Assembly: GCF_004027225.2 (NCBI RefSeq)
Contig: NC_044298.2
Span: 496,001 to 560,000 of the forward strand
Reading direction: 5' to 3'
DNA from: Strigops habroptila
Taxonomy: Eukaryota; Chordata; Aves; Psittaciformes; Psittacidae
DNA: 64,000 bases
A program made the translations under genes and the position numbers. Below the pieces are notes generated by a model that saw only the letters and a program-made list of their open reading frames with translations, was not told where the DNA came from and searched no databases. Every line of letters starts with the position of its first letter. Position 1 is the first letter of the stretch. Below are positions 43,701-54,800 of the stretch, piece by piece.

Positions 43701-46700
43701 TTTCATGGCTAAGGATTTGCAGTATTCCTGCCTATCAGACCACAGAGGCTCCCGGAACAAAAGAGCTGGGATCAACTACAATGCAAGGAGGCTTGGGTCA
43801 CACTCCCTGAAGCCACTTACTTGTATGTTCCTTTTGAGGATCTCCCTGGTGAGATGGACCTTGCCAGTGCTCGGATCCACCCCTGCAAGGGGCACCATGA
43901 CCTCTCCGATCACATCGTCTCGAGAAAAGCGGTCGAAGCTCAACACGAGGAAGTGAAGCACCAGATCCTGGAGCTGGCTGTACGGGATCCCATAGAAGGT
44001 GAAGGTTTCATCAAACACTGGCTCCAGTGTCTTGCGAAGCACACGAGTCTTCACTCGATGCCTTTTGTCTGGAAGAATTGTCATCTTGATGTAAGGGTCA
44101 GAGCTCTGGGTATGCTCATCCATCACCGGCAGCCCGTGAGCCTCCTGGATAGTAACTACCAGAGCTTTCTTAGGGAAGTTGTAGTCCACTGAGAAAGTCA
44201 GTTCACCCAACGTGACATCGTCCCCTGGAGAAGATGGGGAGGAGGTTTTGCTTCCCCCCGGAGTGAGGCTTTGATCTGGACTTAGTTCATCTCCATAATC
44301 GACTTTTATTGGGAGCTGGTCGACGTGAGGGGCTGCGTTTGGCCCGTCTGGAGCTTTCTCAGAGCCTATTAAACCAGATTCAGCAGCATCCACCAAGAGG
44401 TTTCCCCTTCCGGCCTCCTTGGGAGTGCCATTCTTGTCTCTCCGGATCCGGTTGATTTTCTTCTTGTTGCTCAAGGTCTCCGGATAGATGCTGATGCCTT
44501 TCAACATGTGAATGAACTTATACGGGGGGGTTTTGTGCTTCTTTTCTGCTTGCTGGTGACAGCATGTCCACACAAAAACTGTTACTGAGACAGAAACCAC
44601 GAGGACAGTAGCACCAATGAGGCCTGCCACCACTGGAGAGACATCTGCAGAGAACACAAGGCAGTCAGGAACCAGCTTGTGCCCCCACGGAGCCAAGCAC
44701 ATCTGGATGGAGATCTACCCAGTACCATTGTGCTGGTCTTAATTCCATCCTCTTGGTATCAAGGCTTCCCCAGAATAAAATATGATCCTTTAACTTCTCT
44801 TTCCCCTCATGGGAAACATTTTACACTCCTACGGCCTGACCTGGGTTTCATGTGTTGAGAATGTCAAACAACTGATTGCTCCAGCGTCCCCCCTGCCCAG
44901 CACCTCCACAGGAGGATGGCTCCGGCTTTGCAGGGAGCCTCTGGGGGTTTTAATGCCCTGTTCAGAAAGGTTATCCAGCAGGAATGGGGTAACCAATATT
45001 GGCCCTGGGGGTATTCCTCATGACCTAATCACTGTGGCCTGAACTGGGTGATGGTTTTGTCCTAACCCCATGGCAGATCCAAGGCCGAGGTTTCCATGTG
45101 GAAATCCAATGGCCAAAAAGAGCGGAGAGAAACCCCAGTATTTGGGTTTAGTTTGATTTGGATCAAGCATGTTCTCAGTGAGGATGCTGAGCTCGGTGGC
45201 GCGGTGGATACGCTGGAGGGAAGGGATGGGATCCAGTGGGACCTTCACACGCTTGAGAGATGGCCAGTGCCAAGCTCAGAGAGTTGAACAGAGCGCAAGG
45301 TCCTGCCCCTGGGTCGGGCAGCCCCAGGCACGCACACAGCTTGGGCACAGAAGTGATTCTGAGCAGCCTGAGAAGGATTTGGGGGTGTTGGTCGATGAGA
45401 AACTGAACATGAGCTGCTTCAGTGTGAGCTTGAGCCTGGAACTGCCCCGTGTGTGGGGCTGCAGCAACAGCAGTGTGAGCAGCAGGTCATGGGGGGATCC
45501 TGCCCCGCTGCTCTGCTCTGTGAGACCCCCCTGCAGCACTGGGTGCAGCTCTGGTGGCCCCAGCACAAGGACATGGAGCTGTTGGAGCAAGTCCAGAGGA
45601 GGCCACGAGGATGAGCAGGGGCTGGAGCAGCTCCCATGGGAGCCAGGCTGAGAACATTGGGGATGCTCAGCCTGGAGAAGAGAAGCTGCGTGGAGACCTC
45701 AGAGCAGCTTCCAGGGTCTGAAGGGGGCTACAAGGATGCTGGAGAGGGACCTTCATCAGGGACTGGAGCGATAGGACAAGGGGTGATGGGTTCAAACTGA
45801 AACAGGGCAAGTTCAGGTTGGAGATAAGGCAGAAGCTCTTCCCTGTGAGGGTGCTGAGGCGCTGGCACAGGGTGCCCAGAGAAGCTGTGGCTGCCCCATC
45901 CCTGGCAGTGTTCAAGGCCAGGTTGGACACAGGGGCTTGGAGCAACCTGCTCTAGTGGAAGGTGTCCCTGCCCGTGGCAGGGGTTGGAGCTGGATGAGCT
46001 TTAAGGTCCCTTCAACCCAACCCAGGCTGGGATTCTCTGATCCTTCAGTCACGACAAGCCAGAATAAAAAAGCACCACGTTCATTTTTAGCAACCGTTAT
46101 TTTCTATTTATAGCAGTTGACTTAGGAGAAGTATTACCACGACACAGAATGAAACCAGTAGTGCAGAGCTCCCCAGCACGTTGTAGTGACACCCTCAAGG
46201 AATTCCAGTCAAGGGCCACCAAGATGGTTACAAAGTTGGAGTAGATGAAGAAGGGAGAGCAAAGGGAAGACAAGGAGATGGCGAAAGAGGGGGGGTTGTT
46301 CAGTCTTACAAGGGAAGAGAAGGGAGAGCTCGTTTTGCTGCCTTAGTTTCTTGGTGGGAGGTTATGGGGAAGGTAAAGTCAGGCTCTTCTTGTAACTTCT
46401 TGTGTTACTGCTTTAATAACCATTGAAGCAATTGCTGGTTTGCTTTGGAAGCGAGCAACCAAAACGTCCCTCTTGCCCTATAGCTCCTTCTTCACAGACG
46501 TATCATCTGAAACAGCTAAACTGAGCGGGTGCTAAAGCCAAGCTCTCATTTTCCTGTCTTCATCCTGCACCATGAACAGGAGAAACTAATCTGCCCACAT
46601 CATCCTTCTTGCTCAGAGAGCACCTTCATGTGTAGTGTGTGTTCTCCCCACGTCACTATTGAGGTGAAGATCAGACGGATTCGACCCTTGAGCATCCAAC

Positions 46701-48137
46701 AGGCTCAGGAATAAAACTGGTTTCCCAGAGAAAATGCCTCCTTTCTGCACAAATGGCAAAGCCACTTTTGGCAAGAGAGAACCCTTCCCAGCCTGGCACT
46801 GGCAGGGGTTTGCAATGGTCACTGACTTCACAGCCAAATGTGGCTCAGACCCACTGCAAGTACAGCCTAAAGCAAGAAGAAGTTGTAAGATTAATAAAAA
46901 CCCTCCCCCAAACCGTTATGGTTTAATGTTCCCTCTCTGAAACGAGTGGTTCCCTGCCCTGTGCTGCTCCTGGCACCCCTCTTTTCCTGGCTGGAAACTC
47001 CTCCTTAGCTCATCATTCCATTAGGCCGGTCTCTCTAATTCCTTCCAGTTGAAAACTACGCTGTGTAAAGCTGCCTAAACCCGATTGTAGCTACGAGTTT
47101 GCAGCTTTCAAAGCACTTTGCTCTGCACAACGTCCGTTTCAATGGCACCGCCGCCTCTTTGAAAGAGCAGAACCAGTCTTGAATTCAAGCTGGGCAGAAG
47201 AGAGCTCTGTTCGGATGCGATGCTGAGCCCACCTTTGGGGGAGATGGAATTATGGCGTGATTGAACGAAAAAGAATGGAAAAACTTCCTTTTAAAAGGGA
47301 TGGCTGTGAATTACACCCTAATGGTGGCCAGTGGTTCCATGATGACAGCACGTGGCTCTTGGATGCCAGGAAGCAGAGGATGCCAAAGGTAAGTAAGAGA
47401 AACGCTACAACATGGAGAATTACTATTCACTGCTTCCGAATTCAGAGGCAACGGAGCGGCTGCGCTTTTACTACGGGGCCTTACGGCGCGAGGGGAAGGT
47501 CAGTGGATTGCTGCAGGACAGAAAGAGGCAGCACTTGGAACCTTCAGGGCTGGAAAACCCAACCCCCAGAGCCCCACAGCGCTGCAGCACCGGGCCCTGG
47601 CACCCTCCGCGCTACAGCACCCCAGGCCCCGCGCGTACCCCCTCGGGCGGCCGCGCCATGGCCGTCAGTCCCCACCGCGGGGCTCCCGGCCCGCCTTCGT
47701 CCCCCGCCCCGCTGCGCGGCGGCCGCCGCCCCGGCCCCTCCCGCCGCCGCCACCGCCCGCAGCCCCCCGGCAGGCCCCGCCTCGCCGTGCCGCCGGTGCC
47801 GCAGCCGCCCCGGCCCCCGGGGAGGTGCGAACAAAGGCCGGGGCGCGGCGCGGCCCGGCACAGACATCACGTCATGCGGCGGGGGCCGCGCACCTGCTCC
47901 CCGCGGGCCCCGCTCCCCACCCGCCGGGCCCGCGGCTGCTCCGGGGCCGAGCGCTGGCACCGCCCCTGCTGCGGGCGGCCGCCGCGGAGGAGGCCGGAGC
48001 GGGCCTGCGGGGCTCCGCGCAACGAGCGGGGCCCGGCCTCGGGGTGCGGCGGGCGCTGCCGGGTGGGAAGAAGGGGCCCGCGGCGCGGCCCGGCCCCACT
48101 CACCGAAGCCCGGGTGGACGCTGGTGATCTCCGCCAT
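40715..48137 (-). CDS. SYT11: SYT11, synaptotagmin-11
   Basis: SYT11 is a non-calcium-sensing synaptotagmin that restrains endocytosis and regulates vesicle traffic. Four exons in phase on the minus strand: 48104-48137 (start, MAEITSVHPGF), 43821-44644, 42175-42295 and 40715-41025 (stop), 429 residues (human 431). Order: short lumenal N-terminus; membrane segment about residues 14-38 (VVAGLIGATVLVVSVSVTVF then VW) followed by CC; basic linker; C2A from about LTFSVDYNFPKKALVVTIQE; C2B from about GELQVSLSYQPVAQRMTVVV to the end KWHSLSEY. In C2A the calcium-loop motif reads LSFDRFSRDD, with Ser where calcium-binding synaptotagmins have Asp, the hallmark of SYT4/SYT11. The first intron is 3.5 kb and carries a young CR1. 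The gene starts 659 bp from GON4L in divergent orientation. Confidence 0.98.
41861..41937. repeat. Three-unit direct repeat in SYT11 intron 3
   Basis: Units CACAGAGCACCCGAGATCTG, CACAGAGCACCCATGATCTG plus CCC, and CACAGAGCATCCATGATCTG plus CCC lie in a row with a 10-base spacer before the third. A minor local duplication. Confidence 0.8.
45165..46045 (+). mobile_element. CR1 LINE 3' fragment, about 880 bp, young
   Basis: The longest CR1 in the window, in SYT11 intron 1 on the opposite strand. Starts near GCATGTTCTCAGTGAGGATG, has AGAAGGATTTGGGGGTGTTG, GGACATGGAGCTGTTGGAGC and ends GGCTGGGATTCTCTGATCC. The shared 400 bases differ from the 13.7-kb copy by only a few changes. Confidence 0.96.
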
Positions 48138-48800
48138 GGCCCAGCTGAGGCCGGGGCAGGCGGGATGCGGAGCCCGCTGCGGAGGCGCCGCGCTGCCGGC
48201 CCCCGCCCGGAGGATGCTCGGAGCGCGGGATGCAGGAGCTGCCGACTGGTCCTGGTGCGGCGCAGGCCCCGCCCGGCGGCCCGGCCCTCCCGCGCCAGCC
48301 AGCGGCCGGCCCCGCCCCGCGGCCGCCCGGCGGTGACTCGGCAAGTGTCGGGGCTGTGGCCGCGCCTCCCGGGCGAGGAGCCGGGTGGCGGCGGAGCGGC
48401 TGGGCGTGTGCGTGCGGGGCCGGTGGCGCCCCCCTCCCTGTCCCCGCGCCCGCTGCGGGACCACGGCCCCGGGCCTGATGCGCTCGGGCGGGCAGCACCG
48501 CGCCGCGGGCGGACCCTGCGCGGCGGCGGCGGCGGCGGCGGCGGCGCGGCCCCGGGCGGTGGCGCCCAGCAAAGATGGCGGCGGCCGCCCCCGCTGCCCC
48601 GCGTCGTCACGGCGGGGCTGACGGCCCCCGCGCCGCCAACATGGCGGCGGAGCGCCCCGCGCCGGGACAACATGGCGGCGCGGCGCCTGCGCGGCGGGCG
48701 GGCCCCGCGGCGCTTCCGCTTCCTGCCGAGCCGGCGGGTCGGGGCCGGGTCCCGGAGCTCCGTGCGGGCGGTGCCGGGCTCCGGGCGGGCGCCGCTATGG
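47600..48800. promoter_or_regulatory. Divergent SYT11/GON4L CpG-island promoter
   Basis: A CpG island of more than 1 kb spans the SYT11 first exon (leftward) and the GON4L first exon (rightward), whose start codons are 659 bp apart. Three YY1-type motifs (A-rich AANATGGCGGC) sit at 48572-48582, 48638-48648 and 48669-48679 in the GON4L direction. No TATA box is seen. A (CGG)n run of about nine units lies at 48520-48546. High GC leaves several open frames of more than 300 codons on both strands; none is taken as coding. Confidence 0.75.
48520..48546. repeat. (CGG)n trinucleotide repeat
   Basis: About nine CGG units in the divergent promoter, probably in or just upstream of the GON4L 5' UTR. 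Length polymorphism would be expected. Confidence 0.85.
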
Positions 48801-51800
48801 CGCTGTCGCTGAAGATGCTGCCGTGCAAGAAGCGGAGAGCGGCGGCGGGGCCGCAGAGCCCGCGGGACGACGGGGAGCTGCCCGGTGGCTCCTCCTCCGC
48901 GGCGGGCGCTGCCGACGGCGGCTCCTCCGCCAAACTCGCGGCCCGGGCCGGTGCGCCGCCCTCCTCCGGCCCGGGCGTGTGGAGGGGCCCTGGGGAGGCC
49001 TCGCTGAAGGGCGGGAAGAGGCCCGTCGCCAGGGCGGCCCCGGGCTGCGCTCAGGAGGCGCCGGGCACGAAGGAGGCCTGCGCCCAGCTCCCCGAGGGCC
49101 TCGGCGCTCCCGAAGCGGCGGCGGAAGGTAAAGGCGGCCGGAGCGTGTCGCGGGGTGTCGGGGGCTCTCCGCACGCCATCGCCCCGGCCTCAGCCCTGTG
49201 AGCGCCTCCGCGCCGGAGCTTCCCAGCCGTGCTTATGAACCGCGGCTCCTGTGAGGGCTTCGGTTCGGTGGTGTGTGCGTTTGGGGGTTTCCTGAAGGGT
49301 TAAAGCTGAGCAGGAATCCCGCTTGCAAAGGTTGGGGGGTTTCCTCCCTTAAAACATGAGGAAACTCCTGGAGGACCCGAGCCGCTCGCCTCTGGTGCTG
49401 CTGAGCACTGAGTGCTCCCGAAGCTGCTTTGGGTTTGTTTCTTTCTTATTTCCAACCTCAGATACACAGTTGTACAAATTCACCCCCGTTTTCCCACTCT
49501 CGCCCTTGTGTTTGGTCTTTTAGGGACTGTAACAGCGAGATATTCCCCAGGTTTTCCATGAGCGCTTCCAGCCAGGCACAACAAGTGCCACAGGGGCGCT
49601 TGGATGCCTCTGCCGTGACTCTTTCCCAGAGCCGATGCGCGTAGAACTTGTGTTAACATCAAGTTCCAGCTCCGTTGTGGAACGTGGCTCTTTGAAAAGC
49701 TCGTGTGAAAAGCCCGAGTGAACTTTGCTTGCTCTGAGGCTCACTCAGTGAGAGCACGAAGCTCGTGACGGAGGTGACAGGTATTCGCCACCAAAGCCGT
49801 GCTCGGTTTGGATCTCTGGTTGTCTTTAAGCCAACTGAAATAAGTGGTTGTTCCCCCTCTCCCCACATTGCCCGGTCTCTTCTTTTTCCCTTTTCCTGGT
49901 GTACCTCTCTCTGAGCTCAACGAGACTGGAGAATTGATGTGACAAAAGCAAGCGGGTGCCTGTGGGATGTGGGGGGATCCTGGGGGCTTTTCCTCTCCAT
50001 CACGATCAACACAAATAGCTTCTGGGGGGTCAGGGAGCTGGTTTTATTGGGGGGCAACATGTTAAGGCTGGCTTAAGGTGTTCATGAAACAGGAGCAATG
50101 GGTTATGCAGCCACCCCTGTCAACACTAGTGTGGTTTTAAATTGGCCTAAGGTGGCTCTGAAACTGCACCCTAAAGTTGCACGCGCTGTAACTCTAAGGT
50201 TATGGGGTGTGTAACCTTACAGTTAAGGTTACACACGCTGTGCTGTTCCAGCTATGAATAACCTGCCCGGGTGAAGGAGGGCTTCTGATTTCTGGTGCAG
50301 TTGCGTTTCTGCAACAGGGAGCACAACAACCCTGGTTTGAACAACTCATCCTTTCATGTCGTGGTTGGATCATTTGGCAGGAATGGTTTGGAGCATTGCT
50401 GTGTGAAACTGGGTGGAGGGAGCAAGACTGAATGAGCTGGAGGTGGGGATCTCTGCCTGGATTTGTTTCCAGCAGCATGTTCAGTGTGTCTGGATCACTT
50501 CCCCAGGCTAGGTTAGACTTGTGCAGTTGATTTTGAGAGATTTGCATGGGTCAGGATAAGCTTTTGGCAGCGCAGCAGCCTCTCAGCTGTGCTGTGTATG
50601 GCATAGCTGCCTCTAGCTCGGTGTATTCTGTTCGCAGGGAAAATGCCCAAGCTGTGTACAGAGGTGGAAGTGAATGCACAGAGAGATCTGTATCTGCCTG
50701 AAAACCAGTCTGCAGTGCAGGAGTCTCCAGGGAGAAGTTCTTTGCAGGTGGCTGTTAGAAATCCTGCTGTGATGAAGCCACTGAAGAGCACCAGAGCTGG
50801 TGAGGAAAATGAGGATTTGGGGCTGTTTGCTACTTAAAACGCCTCCTTGTGGGAAAGGGCTAAAAAGGCGTCTGAGACCATTCTGTAAACTCAATCCAGT
50901 AGAGATGGCAAATTCATAACCTTTATTTGCTTGATGGGCTCACTCTTGCAGAGTTTGAATCCATCATTCAAACATTCAGATTCACTTCTGGTTCTTCTGG
51001 CCGTTTGCATTTGGTGATCTCCTCTTGAAAAGCTGCTGTTGCTTCAGTACCTGCAGAGTTCTAGCTGCTGGGTTTTGGGGGTGTTAAATCAGGAGGTACT
51101 GCATGTGAAGTATCTGCAGGTTTAGATTCCACGATTGTTCATTTTCAGAGGAGCAAGATGGAGAGGATATTGAAAAAAGGAAGAGGAGGAGGAAGGCAAC
51201 CAAACGGAAAAGAGAAGGGAAAAGTCAAGAGGAGGAGGGATCTTTGTCTTGTGACATCAAGCTAGATGATACCCTTGATCGCACCTTAGAAGATGGAGCG
51301 AAGCAACACAACCTGACAGTTGTCAACGTGAGAAACATCCTGCATGTGAGTGTGGAGGGATGCGGCAGGGAGTGAAGTGCTCAGCTTTGTAAGGAAGTGC
51401 GCTCTAGACTTTAGTACGGTGCTAATGTGTGTGTGTGGGTTTGCTTTGCTTTGGCTTGGGTTTGTTTTGTGCAGCTAGTGTTGCAGTCCAGGGCATCTCG
51501 AGGATTTCCCCTTTTTGCCATCCCTGTGGCACACAAACTGGAGACTGTCACGATTCTTTCAGGCAGAGCCACCGGCTGATTCTGTGCAAGTGCCATAAAT
51601 GAAATCTGTCTCTGTCACATGGCACTGTGTGGGGGCTGTAAATAGCTCAGAGTCGCCTACCTTCCCTGGAACCTTCTGGTGGCGTTCGGGAGATGGAGTC
51701 ACAGGCTCTCTTCTGCCTTCCTTTGAAATCTAGAAAATGTTGTCTGAAATGGTGGAGCACAGTGGTTCAAGAGTGGATCATTCTGTGCTTTCTCTACAGA

Positions 51801-54800
51801 ATGAGACCCTTACTCTTTTGGAAGCATGTCAGTGCTTCAGGATTTCAGTTTGCTGGTGCTGCCTCATGGCAGCATTTCACATGTGTCTGGGAGATTTTCC
51901 TCGTGACGTGGCACGAAGGAAGGGGAACTGGGGTGGGCTTTTCCTTCAACTATTTTCTTTCCTTCTGCTGGGAATCTATTCTGTGGAACATTCCCGGAGA
52001 ACGTGGTGCAGATGTTTTGATCACTCCTTATGCTTACTTCATATTCTCTTGTCCAATCTTTCTTTGTTCTTGTGTAATTACAAAGTATATCGTACACTGA
52101 GTATTTCTCCATCGTGTTTCTAACTAGTTCATTTTAGCCTTAAGTTTGTTTCTTCTTAACAAACACTGTAAAAGATCCTTTTTTGTGTGTGTTCCTGTAG
52201 GAAGTGATCACAAATGAGCATGTGGTTGCCATGATGAAAGCAGCCATCAGTGAGACAGAAGATATACCTTTGTTTGTAAGTATGAAAGGGTTTCAGTTGT
52301 TGCAAATGCATGACACCTTCACCAGTCTATCATCTGGGCCCATGATGTGGTATGGAGAGAATAGGTAGTGCCATAATTGATGTTTCACTACCACTTGGAT
52401 GAAGTGAGTAGTGTCTGTGTATGAGTGTAAATGAGAAACAGGGTTATGAGGGGTTATTTTTGATGTCACTCTGATCATGCCTAAAAGGTGATGAATTTCA
52501 AGAAGAGAAAAGCCTTGTAGTGAAGAGTTGCTGGGGAAAAGTTTGCAGTTAAGAAAAACAGCTCAATAGGTTGCTGTTGTCTTCTTTTAAACTCTCAGGA
52601 GCCCAAAATGACTCGTTCCAAACTGAAGGAGGTTGTGGAGAAAGGAGTGGTAAGTGTGTCATCTGCTTCTCCTATTGCACGCCCCGCGCCCAAATGGTTT
52701 TGATAGTTGAGTCTTCTAAGAAAAGTGTAACGTGTGCTTTTATGGGATTTATTCTTCATGTGGAAAAATAAGTTAAAGCAATATAAAACTTGTAGATGGG
52801 CAGAATAGAAGCAGGTCAAAGTTAGAAAATGCAGTGAATTGGCAGTATCCTGAAGTTATTGCTGTGGGGATCACAGGGGCAGTTCAGAAAGTCTTTGTTT
52901 GGAGCCTGACATTACTTGGAGAGCAAGGCCTCAAGCTCAAGTACTGACTTGATGTAACAGATGATCTAAGCTGTGCAAACCATGCTCTTCAGAGACAGCT
53001 AAAGTGCTTTTGCTATCTTTAGGTGATTCCAACATGGAATATTTCTCCAATTAAGAAGGCAAATGAGGTGAAGGTAAGTGAACTACTGCTGGGAAATGGG
53101 AGACTGTGCTAGAGGCACCCTGAAAGCAAGGAATCTCTTGAAGGGGTGGAGCAGATTCATGTCTAACATGGCCAATACGGTGACGAGGAGCATTGCAAAC
53201 AGGACAGGGCAGTTAACATAGCAGTGGGTGCACAGAGGGCCCAAAAGAGCTGCCCTCAGGGGAAGACAATGTGATGAGGTGACGACATGCCACGGGGATG
53301 TCTTTTCAGCTTCCCACATTGGTCCTGCAGCAGCATGAAACTTCTGATGGTGAACGTTAGTGCCCAGACCTCATGTTCTATGCGTGTAGGACTGTCTGGG
53401 AACACAGCCTGGATCTCGGGCCCTTTTTTACCTGCCCCAAAAGATTTATTATCTAGGTGTAGGCCCGATCCAGCAGTGTGGCAGGCGGGAATGACCGTTC
53501 AGGTCCTAGAAACATCTTTCCGATAGTGTCTGTTCATGCAGTGTTTCCATCCTACAAATCTAAATAATTTGTGCCCATTCCTGTACCTTTTAAACCATTT
53601 CCTTTGCTTTACCACTTGTACTTCAGTGATTTCTTTGGTTTCTTCTGCCTTTCTCAGCATTTTCCTTCCTCTCTGAGCTTCAGGGTGTTTCCTCAGCTGG
53701 AAATCTTAGATCTGGCAGTGCAACTCGCCTGTCAAAAGTTGCCACTTCTGTTCTGTTGCAGCCTCCTCAGTTTGTGGACATTCCTCTTGAGGAAGATGAT
53801 TCGTCTGATGAAGAATACCAGCCTGAGGATGAGGATGAGGACGAGACTGCAGAAGAGGTAAATGCAACTTGGACAAAGGTGTGTTGTGTTGAGCACGGAG
53901 CTGTCTGCATGTTTGAGGCAGTAGAATGCTCTTTATTTTGACACTTGTAAGTTGTCCCAGACCTTCTAGTAATCTTTCTTCAATGCCATATTATTCATTC
54001 GACTAAAAAAGAGTCTTTGGAATATGAGTTGAAGCAGTGTTTGACTGCCTTCTGCATCTTTTGTGCTGTAGAGCTTACTGGAAAGTGATGTAGAGAGCAC
54101 TGCTTCTTCTCCTCGGGGAGCAAAGCGATCTAGGACGAGGCGATCCTCCGATGAAGAGGGAGGGACACTCTGCGAGGTAATTGCTTTCTTTAGAAACAAC
54201 TTTGAGTCTTTATTCCTAAGCTATTAATGCAAAGGCAAAAAGACATCTTAGTGCTTCAAGTTGTGGTGTGGTGCAGGTGCTGTGTGCCTTTAGGTTCCCT
54301 CTGCAGCGGTTCCTGCCTAAGCAGCGAAGTGCAACCCTTGCAGAAAGAGCTTAGTCTAAAATAAACACAGTTACTTGAAAGAGCACTGGCAATGGAAACA
54401 AGAGGCTCTTCTCAGATGATAATTGTTTTTCTGCTAATGTTTGAGAGGAGTGCAGGGGAATTGCTTTCTGTGCTCGGCTTAGGAGGAGGAAGTGGCGCTG
54501 ACAAAAGCAGAAGGGTTATTTTTGGGGACTGTACGCGCTGTTAAATCAGGAGGAGTACGTGCAGTGTGGTGAGAGTTGAGTATCAACAGACAAGAATGAG
54601 AAAGCACCTGTGGGAGCTGACCACTGCCACTGGAACTGGAGAAAGAGCAATCATGTATTGATATTTCCACGTTCTGCTTGCCATGGGTTTGCTTTTGGGA
54701 GGGTTGGGAGTGTGCCACAATTACCAGTGTTCAGGTTTATCAGCTCTAGTAATGTTGAGGCTGATATTCAGCTCTTCCAAATGTCTTCTTTCCTGCAAGT

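Noticed and set aside
47412-49174. Long open frames of 342-466 codons on both strands at the SYT11/GON4L promoter
   Set aside because: They lie in a very GC-rich CpG island where stop codons are rare, overlap each other on opposite strands, and show only P/A/R/G-rich low-complexity translations.
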